Under the pieces are notes generated by a model. The model had not been told where the DNA came from. It saw only the letters and a program-made list of their open reading frames with translations, and did not search any database. From assembly GCA_964006375.1 (NCBI GenBank), contig OZ023263.1, positions 139,150,673 to 139,214,672 on the forward strand: a DNA stretch of 64,000 nucleotides. The letters are read 5' to 3'. A program made the position numbers and the translations under genes. Shown here in pieces: positions 24,366 to 37,900 of this stretch; the stretch's first letter is position 1, and each line of letters begins with the position of its first letter. The stretch comes from Tillus elongatus. Taxonomy: Eukaryota > Arthropoda > Insecta > Coleoptera > Cleridae.

Positions 24366-24440
24366 GCCCGGATGTCGAATCCAAGCCTTTTGCACAAACG
24401 GCTCATGCTCTATCCGTTATGGCACTGGGGCTACTAATGT
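24366..24440 (-). other. tRNA-derived pseudogene or SINE head
   Basis: On the minus strand this reads gccccagtgccataacggat then agagcatgagcc. That is close to an A box (TRGCNNAGYNGG) and to the D-arm of a tRNA. After about 20 bases comes GGATTCGACATCC, close to the B box GGTTCGANTCC. The anticodon arm is poorly paired and no clean acceptor stem closes, so it is not a working tRNA gene. Either a tRNA pseudogene or the 5' head of a tRNA-derived SINE would fit. Confidence 0.5.
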
Positions 24441-25607
24441 CAGACAGCTTTGATAAACAATAATCAGGTAATTGGTAGTTACAATTCATTACTCACTGAT
24501 TATTACTTATGTTGCACAAAAACAAGTGTGCTCTTTTTTAATTCTGTGAAAAATTGTTAATGAACCAAGAACATGTTTTTTAGGGCAACAAAACTAATAA
24601 TCATCATTAATTTTATTCTTTTATTAGTTGATGATTGTTGGACAAAACTTTGTGCAACCGGGGATAAGAGATGACTTTTTTGGTATCACTTCTGTTTTCC
24701 AAATAATACAGCAAATAAATACATTTGGTCTTGTTTGGTGTACCAAAAACAATTTCAATGGACTTAGAGAGGTCTACAGGCAGTGACATTGACCGCAAAG
24801 GCGAGTTAAGTAAAAAAAAAGAAATAAATTCGTAGGAATTTCTATCCTAAATATACAATTTCTAGAATAGTATTTTGTTAAAATAAGCAGCTAATGAAAT
24901 GTGTAAATATTTTATATCATAGTATTTGAATGAAACTACGTGAAATAAGTGACGATTTTCTAGGAAGTAAAAGTGCCAGGTGGTCGGTATTTGTCATTTT
25001 AGAAATATCGATCACATGAATGTAGCCCTTTTTTGTGTTTTTTTTATCAGTCACAAACACACACCGAAAATTACTATATTAACAATATAAAAATATAAAA
25101 TAAATGTACGTGTAACTATATGTCAGTATTATTTAAACATATTTATGGGAATGCATATAAATACGTCTCTGCACACATGCATGCGTGTGTGGGTGTGTGT
25201 GTGTGTGTGCATGATGTGCGTTTTTGGATAAGAAAAAAATTATCGTTTTAATTTTAGAGCCATATAGACCACTGTGGCTAAATACTTAAAGAAATTAATA
25301 ACATGCCCAGGAAAAAAATTTGCAGAGCAACTTTTTCAAAATATGTACTTATATCTTTCGATATAATAATTATTTGACTACGTAATATTCTTATAACTGT
25401 ATTGAAATTTGTATTGAGATAATTAATAAGTAGTAATTTTTTTAGTTAGTTTTATTAACAATACTAATTGACATGAGTCACTTCAAATTGATTACTGTTT
25501 AATATTTGGAACACGTATTTGGTATCAGAGTGGAGATCTGAGTAAAACAGATTATTTTTCTTTGGAAACAAAATTTTCTTGTATTTTATCTGAATTTTTC
25601 TGAAAAG

Positions 25608-27050
25608 ACTCTAAGAATTTTAATACTATTAACCTTGCAGTTTCTTGTTATTAAGTAAAAGTTAAACTGACTAGTTTATAGAAAAAAATCTCTGGACGCA
25701 GCAAGTGCGTTATGGTAGCGAATTTTCTTTAAAATATTTTTAGTAGCAAATGTCTTTCTTTGATTAAAGCAGGCATCAAATTCGGTTGCCTATACAGTAC
25801 AAACAATGTACCATATTTCATTGAAATAAATTTATTGTTTGAAAATATATAAACGTTTTTCAAAAGTCTAGATGCAGCAAATGTGTTATGGAAGTGAATT
25901 TCCATAAAAATGTTTTTAATAGCAAATGCGAGCAGGCATCAATCTGATTACCGGTATAGCCTATGTGGTAGAAATAGTGTACTATATTTTATCAAAATTA
26001 CTTATGGTTTCAAAATATACAAAAATTTTCCGAAAATAAACTTAAATGTTGGTTTTCTATCCAACAAAGCTTACGTTAATAGCAAATTGAGTTATTGAAA
26101 TTTGAAGGATTTAATGAAAATTCGGTAAATTCGCAGATTAGCTCCCGAACGCTTTTCAACAAATTGTTTTCAGAAACATTACTAGGACCCCACCTTGATG
26201 CACAAACCACAAGAAAAATTTCTTGTTCACTCCCCCCAAGGAAGTTATGAGACTGGGAGTGAATAGGGGTGGTGTGCGGGGTAGGCAGGGTTTAAGGGGC
26301 ATATGGCTTCAAGATGTGAAAAAGACAACTTTCAAGCCCGTTTTATTTGCATTTTCTGCTCATATTTCCTTTTTACTAGCCACCCCGCCCAGCACCCCTA
26401 TTCACTCCTGGCCTCGTAATTTCCTTAGGGGGTGTGAACAAGAAATTTGTCTTGGGTTTTGTAGATCTAGAGGGGGGCCCTAGGCAGGTTTCTGAAAACA
26501 GTTTTTTGAAAAGCGTTCGAGAGCTAATCTGCAAATTTACCGAAAATTCGCTACCAAAACTCACTAACTGCGTCCAGATTTTTTTCTTATAAACGCATAA
26601 TATTTCGATAAAAAATGCAAAAATGCATTAACAAATTTGTTCTACGATAATTAGCTAAAAAAAATTATAGACCGTTAAACCAAAAACTTCACTAAACCTA
26701 CAAAAAAACTCGGGACGCGGCAAGTGCGTTATGGTAGTGAATTTTTATTAAATGCTTCAAATTTAAATAACTCAATTTTCTATAAACTTAGATAGTTTAA
26801 TTTTAATACGTAGTAAGGTCTTTCATAAGGAAAGATATCCACAAAATTTCATTAAAATAACTTTGTAATTTTTGGAGAAAAAATTTTTTTTCGAAACAAA
26901 ATTTAAAATTTGAATAACCCAATTTTCTCTTAACTTAGAAAGTTGAATTTTGGTACGTAGCAAGATCTCTCCTGAGGCAACATATATATTAAATTTCATT
27001 AAATCAGCTTTGTTACTTTCGGAGAGAAATTTTTTTTTCGTAAGAAAACT
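25608..27050. repeat. Duplicated segment B, first copy
   Basis: Matches 27864-29306 with a constant offset of 2256 bp. I noticed one substitution (26477 region, cccctagg against cgctagg). The segment consists of the motif-rich unclassified repeat family described for 50.3-53.1 kb and includes a long foldback. Confidence 0.9.
26113..26554. repeat. Foldback: two inverted arms of about 175 bp
   Basis: Left arm 26113-26286 and right arm 26377-26554 are imperfect reverse complements. They share cagattagctc / gagctaatctg, ttcttgttcac / gtgaacaagaa and gagtgaataggggtg / cacccctattcactc. The loop is about 90 bp. Open frames here are accidental by-products of the inverted GC-richer arms. Confidence 0.85.
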
Positions 27051-27865
27051 TTGAATTGTGTTGTCAGCCTGCATTTGATTCTATTCTGGAATACTGTTAT
27101 GTAGGGAGGTGGCTCTTTTGCGTCTTTGAAAAGGTGGGTTATCACTCGGTAGATCGTTGACCTTGCGATGTTAATTATAAAATTGGCCAAGTTGTGCTTA
27201 AACGATTTTCCTGGATACCCACAATATAAATCTTTGGTTTGAATTTCTTGGCGTCCCAAAAAATTTTTTTGCAATATTTTAACTCTGCACCATAGGTCTT
27301 TTGTTCTTTGACAACGCATGATTATATGCCATGCTGTTCCTACAATACCTGGGCAGAATGGGCAGTTTTTCGAGTCCACTACTCCGATCTTGCTGAGAAA
27401 AATCTCGTTTCATTCAAGCCAGTTTTTGTTTCTGTTCGTACACGATCGTACCCATATCTATGCAGCAGGTAATTACTACATAACTAACCCCCACATACAA
27501 CTATCTTAAAATAATGTGAGTAATAAATTGTTTTACCATTTGAAGTTCGTTTTATAGACAATATTAATTGGGTCCATAGAATTTATCATAAAAGAAGGAT
27601 ATAGTACAGGAAAGAGATATTTAAATAATGTGTAATACCGACAAATATATTGTAATGTATATTTATTTCAACTGCAAGCCCTCCTACCGAAATGTGATTG
27701 TACGGGATACGGGTACTAACTTCGTCCACTGTTAAAATATTTGCCTAGCATAATATTGATGCCAAACGAGAAATCGTAATACCGGAAAGATCTATTACAG
27801 GCAAAATTCTGTCACAATATTCTTCTAGGCAGAGAAAGATACACTAAATGCGTTCTATTGTAAAC
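27050..27865. repeat. Duplicated segment A, second copy
   Basis: Joined on its left to segment B within taagaaaactttgaattg (microhomology of a few bases) and on its right to the second segment B at a two-base (AC) overlap. Confidence 0.9.
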
Positions 27866-29306
27866 TCTAAGAATTTTAATACTATTAACCTTGCAGTTTC
27901 TTGTTATTAAGTAAAAGTTAAACTGACTAGTTTATAGAAAAAAATCTCTGGACGCAGCAAGTGCGTTATGGTAGCGAATTTTCTTTAAAATATTTTTAGT
28001 AGCAAATGTCTTTCTTTGATTAAAGCAGGCATCAAATTCGGTTGCCTATACAGTACAAACAATGTACCATATTTCATTGAAATAAATTTATTGTTTGAAA
28101 ATATATAAACGTTTTTCAAAAGTCTAGATGCAGCAAATGTGTTATGGAAGTGAATTTCCATAAAAATGTTTTTAATAGCAAATGCGAGCAGGCATCAATC
28201 TGATTACCGGTATAGCCTATGTGGTAGAAATAGTGTACTATATTTTATCAAAATTACTTATGGTTTCAAAATATACAAAAATTTTCCGAAAATAAACTTA
28301 AATGTTGGTTTTCTATCCAACAAAGCTTACGTTAATAGCAAATTGAGTTATTGAAATTTGAAGGATTTAATGAAAATTCGGTAAATTCGCAGATTAGCTC
28401 CCGAACGCTTTTCAACAAATTGTTTTCAGAAACATTACTAGGACCCCACCTTGATGCACAAACCACAAGAAAAATTTCTTGTTCACTCCCCCCAAGGAAG
28501 TTATGAGACTGGGAGTGAATAGGGGTGGTGTGCGGGGTAGGCAGGGTTTAAGGGGCATATGGCTTCAAGATGTGAAAAAGACAACTTTCAAGCCCGTTTT
28601 ATTTGCATTTTCTGCTCATATTTCCTTTTTACTAGCCACCCCGCCCAGCACCCCTATTCACTCCTGGCCTCGTAATTTCCTTAGGGGGTGTGAACAAGAA
28701 ATTTGTCTTGGGTTTTGTAGATCTAGAGGGGGGCGCTAGGCAGGTTTCTGAAAACAGTTTTTTGAAAAGCGTTCGAGAGCTAATCTGCAAATTTACCGAA
28801 AATTCGCTACCAAAACTCACTAACTGCGTCCAGATTTTTTTCTTATAAACGCATAATATTTCGATAAAAAATGCAAAAATGCATTAACAAATTTGTTCTA
28901 CGATAATTAGCTAAAAAAAATTATAGACCGTTAAACCAAAAACTTCACTAAACCTACAAAAAAACTCGGGACGCGGCAAGTGCGTTATGGTAGTGAATTT
29001 TTATTAAATGCTTCAAATTTAAATAACTCAATTTTCTATAAACTTAGATAGTTTAATTTTAATACGTAGTAAGGTCTTTCATAAGGAAAGATATCCACAA
29101 AATTTCATTAAAATAACTTTGTAATTTTTGGAGAAAAAATTTTTTTTCGAAACAAAATTTAAAATTTGAATAACCCAATTTTCTCTTAACTTAGAAAGTT
29201 GAATTTTGGTACGTAGCAAGATCTCTCCTGAGGCAACATATATATTAAATTTCATTAAATCAGCTTTGTTACTTTCGGAGAGAAATTTTTTTTTCGTAAG
29301 AAAACT
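27864..29306. repeat. Duplicated segment B, second copy
   Basis: Includes a second foldback at 28369-28810. After 29306 the sequence continues with material that was presumably the original right flank of segment B. Confidence 0.9.
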
Positions 29307-29437
29307 CAAAAATTTCCCGGTAAACCCGGTCTGATTTTTCTGACTAACGAACTCATCCAAGACATTAATAAAAGAAAGGCACTTGCCAAGTTTAATCGAA
29401 ATCGGTGAATTATTTTTTGAGTTAGCGGTTGGATACA

Positions 29438-29440
<3 letters not shown>

Positions 29441-29529
<89 letters not shown>
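29441..29529. repeat. (TA)n microsatellite, 89 bp
   Basis: Follows the family's ttttttgagttagcggttgg stretch and is followed by the block containing ccccggatatgggttc. Confidence 0.95.
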
Positions 29530-29532
<3 letters not shown>

Positions 29533-30209
29533 ATATAAAAATTGAATCTGACCCCGGATATGGGTTCTAGGGGTCCTAGTTCGCACTCATTTGAAAGAAT
29601 TTTTGCAAAGTCTCACCATCGATACCTCTCTATTAGTGAATTTTTTTAAATAAAAATTCACTAATAAATATCCAAAAAGCCACCAAACTTAACTAAACTG
29701 ACAGCCAAAGCATCAGAAAAAGGGTCTATTTGAAATGGATATTCTGTAAATATTTTAGTAAAATGAAGGGCAATGACGGTTGAATCTGAAACTTAAGGGT
29801 TTGCAGAACACTCTTCTTGCAACATTTTCTTTTTACAAACGGTATTTGTTTCACATTCTTTGCCTAAACATTGTCAATTTTGACGTTTAAAATTGCGAGT
29901 TTGACGTTTTGAGGAAAAATCCAAAATTTTTTGCTTTAACTGCCCATAACTTCTTTGTCTTTCAAGCTAGGGACCTAAATTTTGGTACAGAGTTCGCTTT
30001 ATAATACAAACACACGTACCAAATTTGGTTGCCCTTACTTTGTTATTTCCGGAGATATGAATTTTTTATAAAGAAAACAGAAAATTTTCCGGGAAAACCT
30101 GGCCTGATTTTTCTGGATAACAAACTTATCCAATCCACTTGCAAAAAAATGGTACTCAGAAAATTTTATCAAAATCGGCCCATTATTTTTTGAGTTATCG
30201 GTGTGACAC

Positions 30210-30212
<3 letters not shown>
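29530..30212. repeat. Unclassified repeat family, no gene
   Basis: Begins with the block aattgaatctgaccccggat, which recurs at 33835 and, inverted, at about 50665. It contains a terminal hairpin (ttagtgaattttt / aaaaattcactaa, 29633-29664). The remainder shares ttattttttgagttatcggt with 29430 and 50690. Confidence 0.7.
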
Positions 30213-30300
<88 letters not shown>

Positions 30301-30331
30301 TATATATAGATATATATATATATATATATAT

Positions 30332-30423
<92 letters not shown>
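30213..30423. repeat. (TA)n microsatellite, 211 bp
   Basis: The longest array in the window, with a few AAA and GA interruptions in the middle third. Confidence 0.95.
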
Positions 30424-32013
<1,590 letters not shown>

Positions 32014-32351
32014 AGTAGTGAATTTTTATTTGTAATAGATCCGGTCGGTACAAAAAAAAAAAACTGTACTAGGAAATTCCGGTTCATCTGAAGTGGCAGT
32101 ACAGGCAAGTTAGGGATAATGCCATTCAATGATGCTACAATTTTGCTGTACTAGTAACCATTGTATGCTGCTATGTTGGTGTATTAGGAAATACTTTAAT
32201 ATAATTGTGTTTTTGCGGTGTTATTGCTGTAATAGGAGTTTGTCGGTAAGATGCTTGTAGTGTATGACAGCGTCACGGCATGATTTTGTAAATAATGTGA
32301 ATTTACTGTACTATGTCCTCCCTTTAGGATAAAGTACGCACCGCCTGTTAA

Positions 32352-32762
32352 TTAACTTTATATCCTATTCTATTATATTATCTTCAACACACTTTATATG
32401 AAGTTATAAGTAAGCACAAAATGTCATAAAAAGGTATTATATGAGCAATTGTGGGCAAATATTTACGATTTACTCGCCTAACTAATTTCTAGAATAACTT
32501 CTATAACTACCTGTAGTTACATTTATTTAATCAAAGTTCACAAATTCAACAATAAACTGCTACAAAATGCCAACCAAAAACTAGTCTATTACACAGATGA
32601 TTGTGTGACTGGAACTGGTATTGAGGTATATTGTGGGCGGAGCAGATTTTAAACATAGGATGAATCTGGAGAAATGAGCCAAATTCCGCGGGTGTATTAT
32701 ACGCGTAAAAAAACGTAAAAAAATCAAATGTTAGCTCACTTTTATTTGTTCTCAAGTTATGT
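32352..32762. repeat. Dispersed repeat, first copy of a local duplication
   Basis: Aligns with 33053-33445, sharing cttcaacacactttatatga, ggatgaatctggagaaatga and gcgggtgtattatacgcgta. The second copy lacks about 15 bp (gtgactggaactggt). Confidence 0.85.
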
Positions 32763-32835
32763 GTATGTGGGTGCGCGCGTGCGTGCGAGCTTGCATGCGT
32801 GCGTGCGTGAGTGTGTGTATTATTGTTGCTGGCAT
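32763..32835. repeat. GT/GC-rich low-complexity tract
   Basis: Alternating purine-pyrimidine run (gtgcgcgcgtgcgtgcg...) with the potential to adopt Z-DNA. Confidence 0.7.
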
Positions 32836-32875
32836 TGAAACTGTTTCTCATTAGCTACAAATTGTAAATTAAAAT

Positions 32876-33052
32876 CTCGTTTCATTCGAGCCAGTTTTTG
32901 TTTCTGTTCGTACACCATCGTACCCATATGAAGCAATATGCAGCCGGTAATTACTACATAACTAACCCGCACACACTACTATCTTAGAATAATGTAAGTA
33001 ATAAATTGTTTTACCATTAGACGACTTGAAGTTCGTTTTATAGACAATATTA
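32876..33052. repeat. Diverged copy of the right part of segment A
   Basis: Matches 22688-22858 from aatctcgtttcattc to gacaatattaatt at roughly 90% identity. It starts exactly where the LINE fragment is truncated in the 22-kb copy, so it represents that site without the LINE. Confidence 0.8.
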
Positions 33053-33445
33053 ATTAACTTTATATCCTATTCTATTAGATTATCTTCAACACACTTTATA
33101 TGAAGTTATAAGTAAGCACAAAATGTCATAAAAAAGTATTATATGATCAATTGTGGGCAAATATTTGCGATTTACTCCTCTGACTAATTTCTAGAATAAC
33201 TTCTATAACTACCTCTAGTTACATTTATTTATTTAAAGTTCACAAATTCAACAATAAACTGCTACTAAATATCAACCAAAAACTAGTCTATTACACAGAT
33301 GATTGTGAGGTATATTGTGCGCGTCGCAGATTCTAAACACAGGATGAATCTGGAGAAATGAGCCAAATTCCGCGGGTGTATTATACGCGTAAAAAAGCGT
33401 AAAAAAATGAAATGAAGCTCACTTTTATTTGTTCTCAAGTTATAG
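33053..33445. repeat. Dispersed repeat, second copy of a local duplication
   Basis: See 32352-32762. The two copies are separated by the GT-rich tract and the segment-A homologue. Confidence 0.85.
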
Positions 33446-33671
33446 CACCATGAAAAAAGTCTCCACACATTATTTTCGTTTTAGCTTTCATATCAGAAAT
33501 GATGAATTTCTTGCTCGTTTTTAAATGACTCGTCTTCAACAGTAATAAAAAAGTTCGGGACGCAGCAAGTGCGTTATATGGTAGTGAATTTTAAAAATGT
33601 TTCAAATTCGGTTAACTCAATTTTCCATCAACTTTGAGAGTTTAATTTTGGTATGTAGTAAAGTATTGATG

Positions 33672-33838
<167 letters not shown>

Positions 33839-34084
33839 TGAAACTGACCCCGGATATGGGTTTTGGGGGTCCTAGTTCGCGCTCATTTGAAAAAACTTTT
33901 GCAAAGTCTCACCATCGATACCTCACTATAAGTGAATTTTTTTAAATAAAAATTCACTAACAGTATAAATTTTTAACAAAAACTCACTTCTTAAAAACTT
34001 GTTTACACAATCTTATTGCTGTTGTTACCTAGTTATTAAGTCACAAAACCTTATATAAATTTTTTTGTTCTGCAACTATTAGTG

Positions 34085-34990
34085 TATTATTCCAGATAGT
34101 GGCATTTGTGTATGGTTTATGCAACGAGAATGATATAGCTACTGCAGAAAAATATTCTCAACGCTTTCCACATCAGACAATTGCATATAAAATGTATTTC
34201 TCAAAGGATTCAACAAATTGTGCGAGACCGCCAAGATTTAGATGAAACGAAAACATTCCACATTTAGTGGAAGAGACTACAACGATCAGCCCCAGAATAA
34301 TTAGTGCTCACTACCGCTTATTCCACAAACAATATGAATTCGTATACTTCACGATAAGGCCTATGTTGATAACACCTACAGCTTGTAGATAACTTGAACC
34401 TGGCTAGCCCAATCGGGCTAGCTGCATGCAATTTGGTTGAAGAATAATGTTGTCTCGCTTACACTTTTTGGTGATGAAGAAACATTTACCTGTGACGGCA
34501 TAGTTAGTACCCACAACTTCTATGTATGGTCTGAAAACAATCGCCATGAAATAGTCGAAACGCATTTTCAGTGAAAATTTTCGGTTAACGTGTGGTGTGT
34601 TGTGGTTGATAATTAATTAATTCGTCTTTTCATTTTGAAGAATGGCCTTAGAGACTTGTACCAAAATGTTTTACAAAATGAATTACAGGCACTTCTAGAT
34701 GAGGTTCTTCTAAACAGCAGGTTGCAAATGTATTATTAGTAAGATGGAGATGCTGTTCGTTTTGTTCGTCAGCTTAGGCAATACTTAAATTTAAGTTCTC
34801 CATAGTGGTGTATTGGGTACGTTGGTCCTTTTGGTTGACCTTCAAGCTCTTCAGATGTAACACCACTAGACTATTTTTTGTGCTGCTGATTCAAATTGAG
34901 GTTTTATAAAGTAAAAGCCGAGACTATACAACGTACTAGAAATACTGCGCCTGTATTAAATAAAGGCTTAAATCCATCATAATGGCATCG
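34085..34990 (+). pseudogene. Decayed mariner-like (DDE_3-type) transposase
   Basis: Pieces in several plus frames keep the family order. A DUF4817-like helix-turn-helix start reads VYGLCNENDIATAEKYSQRF (about 34111). The catalytic core opens with LFGDEETFTCDGIVSTHNFY (about 34462; the usual first D is in DE). NVWCVVVDN at about 34590 and LQNELQALLDEV (about 34675) follow. DGDAVRFVRQLRQYLNL (about 34745) replaces the usual QDGAPAHF, and SDVTPLDYFLC (about 34853) is the end of the triad. There are many stops and frameshifts, so it is dead. No terminal inverted repeats are evident around it. Confidence 0.8.
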
Positions 34991-35229
34991 AGCGCTCTTC
35001 AGAAACGAAGCAGATCATGTTTAGAAACTAATGACCGTGTTTTTTAACATTTATTACTAGAACTATGATTGAAACAAGTGTTAATGTACTTTTCATAGTG
35101 ATATAACTTGAAAGCAAATAAAAAAAGGCATCACACCGTTCGAGTCCTTTTACATTTTTTTTACTACGTCCAGAGTATTTTCGTCCGAAGTAGCAGTTAT
35201 AAGGACTAAAATGAGAGAAAAACACATTA

Positions 35230-37900
35230 GGCTCGGGGAGTGGGTCCGGCTAGAGACTCGTGCCTCGAGTCTATTCTGGAGACGGAGACGAGCCAGGGGG
35301 CGCCAGCGTCCGCGGACACTGGAGGTCTCACGTTTTCGCCCACTGGGGAAGCAACCGGGGGTTGATTGGACTTAGGTTCCTTCAGGTCAACCTCCAACAC
35401 AGTAGGGCAGCCACGGCCAGACTACTAATGGCTCTGTAGAACACGGATGTGGCCCTCATCCAGGAACCGTACTCCTATAAAGGAGAGATCAAGGGACTCG
35501 GCGGAGCTACTGGAAAGCTCATTTACAGCAGATCCAGTGAGAGGGCCTGCATTTTTGTCAGAGAGGGAATATACTTTCTGCCCATAATGAATTTCTGTTC
35601 CAGGGACCTGGCAACTATCAAAATTCGATGTGGAGGAGCGGAGGGGCCGAGTAACATTACTGTCGGATTGGCCTATTTACCAGGAGACAGCACTGATCCT
35701 ACTCCACCCAACATGAAACAGCTGATGGTGGGTAGCAGAGCAAGTGGATGGCAGACTATTATCGGCATGGATGCGAATAAGTTGTAGGAAGTACGGAAAC
35801 AAACTCTAGAGGTGGGTTACTTTTACAATTCTTTATGGAATTTAATTTAGACATATTGAATAAAGGTAATAAAGCGACCTTCGTCACAACGCGGCGTGAG
35901 GAAGTTTTAGATCTAATAGTTTCCACTCAACTTCTGGGTGACTTTGTTAAGAATTGGGCTGTGTCTGGGGAAGCGAGTAGCTCAGACCACAGATACATCC
36001 GGTTTGAAATTGCCAAAGTTGAAAGATAAACGGTATGGTACCGGGACCGTCGCAAGGCAGACTGACAAGCCTACAGGGCAGACCTAGCAGCGGAACTGCG
36101 GGGGTTAAGAATACCATAGACAATTCGATAGACCTCGAAATCGCGGCAGCCCAGGTGCGAGACGCAATCACCTCGGCCTATAACGCCAACTGCCCCTGAA
36201 CATAAGGGCGTCCACCAGGAAGGTCCCTTGGTGGAACGATAACCTGAGGCAAAGGAGGACGCAGGTTAGTAAGCTGTGCAACGCGGCCAAAAGGTCGGGG
36301 GCTTGGGATAAATATAGACATGCCACAACGAGCTATAACAAAAGACTGAGGAACGCCAGGAAGTAGTCGTGGAGGAGGCACTGCGAGGAAGTGGAGAATA
36401 CATCCGAGAGTCCTCCACTACACAAGATCCTGTCCAAGGGCATTCAGACCAACATAGGCTCCCTTAAAACGTGGACGGGAGGCTTTACAAGCTCGGGGGA
36501 GGAAACTATGGAAGTCCTACTACGGACGCACTTCCCCGGCTGCAATATAATAAACCAATCACCTCCGGACTGGAAACACTCAGAAATAGAGGCGCGTGCT
36601 GTATAGGCGGGCATCTGGAGTAGACCGGACAGTCGCTAAAGAGGTGGTTACTTGGAGCAAAATCAGATGGGCCATTAATATCTTCAAGTCATTCGAACCC
36701 CCGGAATTTGATGGAATAATGCCCACCATGCTCCAACAGGGTATAGACACCGGCGCTTACCCTCATTATGAAGGCCAGCCTGGCTCTAGGGTATATTCCG
36801 AGGGCTTGGAGACTGGCCAGGATTGCATCCATTCGTAAACCTGGGCGTCTAACAGACCCGGCAAAGTCTCTGAGGCCAAATACGTCTCATTTCCTTCTTG
36901 CTAAAACAATTGAAAAACTGCTCGACCGGCACATTAGGGGCGGTGTACTGAAAGCATATCCTCTATACTGCGGACAATACGCATACAGAGCAGGGATGTG
37001 GCGCTGGGGGCTTTCCTAGACATAGAGGGGGCCTTCAGCAACACCTCATTCGGATCGGTAATGGCAGCTGTCAGGTAGCGGGGAATAGAGGAAACCTGTT
37101 GCAGGTGGATCGGTTCCTTGTTCAGGGACAGGGCGTTGTTTACCTCCCTCGCGCGGGGGGGGGGGGGGGACCTCTGCTGGCGGGGGTCGCGGCGAGCTGC
37201 CCGCAGTGGAGCTTTTTCTCTCCCCTGCTCTGGTGCCTAGTCGTAGATGGCCTGCTAAGGAGGCTCTCGGGAGGGGGGTACGAGGTACAGGGCTATGCGG
37301 ACGACATTGTCATCATAATCCGAGGAAAGGTTACACAGTAGTGTGCGAGCACATGCAGACAGCACTGAAAGTGGTGGAAAGGTGGACGGTTAGGCAAGGG
37401 CTCGAGGTGAGCCCCGAGAAAGCCACCGTCGTACCATTTACGAGGAGGAGGAAGCGAGAGGACCACAAAACTCTCACTCTATATGGTAGAAACATACCGA
37501 TGGCCAGGTAGGCTAGGATAGGACTATACAGACTAGCCTGCAATGATAGATTGAAGACCAACCCAGACTGCAGGGGTCCCTGCAAGATTCAGGAATTCGT
37601 GAAGGAGCTCATGCTTAAAATGAGGTCAGACTTCGCGAGCCCGCGAATCTGTCGGGAAAATAAGTTTACAGTCGTAATCCCCGACCGCGAGGCATGGCGG
37701 GGGAGACGCCGGGCCTACCACGGGACGCGCTCGTCTGGTTCACGGGTGGACGCGGGGAGCGTGCGACGAGGGTAGGCGTTTATTCGGAAAGACCTAGTGT
37801 AAGTTACAATATTTTCCTCGGGGCTCATGCAACGGTCTTTCCGACCGAAATGTAGGCAATCTAGCACTGCATGCGGGAGGACAAGAAGAGGGGCTACACT
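35230..37900 (+). mobile_element. R1/Jockey-like LINE, decayed, GC-richer than surroundings
   Basis: A block of clearly higher GC than its flanks. It carries, in order, a LINE endonuclease, linker and reverse transcriptase, all broken. Left and right limits are set mainly by the composition change and are approximate. No poly(A) tail or target duplication is seen. Confidence 0.7.
35380..37511 (+). pseudogene. LINE ORF2: endonuclease plus reverse transcriptase, many breaks
   Basis: The endonuclease starts FLQVNLQHSRAATARLL (about 35369), a stop, then DVALIQEPYSYKG (about 35446), RDLATIKIRCGG (about 35605), IIGMDANKL (about 35760) and SSSDHRYIRFE (about 35968). The reverse transcriptase region has FEPPEFDGIMP (about 36694), PAKSLRPNTSHFLLAKTIEK (about 36858), GQYAYRAG (about 36972) and GYEVQGYADDIVIII (about 37278), so the catalytic YADD box is retained. 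Six or more frameshifts separate the parts. The block RACIFV then CSRDLATI fits R1-clade or LOA-like elements. It could be the family whose tail lies at 5903-6370, but the two do not overlap, so this cannot be tested here. Confidence 0.75.

Larger units (their letters stand above)
23154..25607. other. Unduplicated spacer; no gene recognised apart from two small retroposon remnants
   Basis: Present between segments A and B in the first copy but absent from the second. It holds a LINE 3' tail (23584-23657), a tRNA-like remnant (24366-24440) and a (GT)n tract at about 25184-25209. Overlapping short frames at 24028-24307 show no domain. Confidence 0.6.

Noticed and set aside
24366..24440. Functional tRNA gene
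   Set aside because: The anticodon arm and acceptor stem do not pair properly.
26223..28820. Short frames of 62-86 codons in the duplicated segment B
   Set aside because: They are created by the inverted GC-rich arms of the foldback and are mirrored on the opposite strand.
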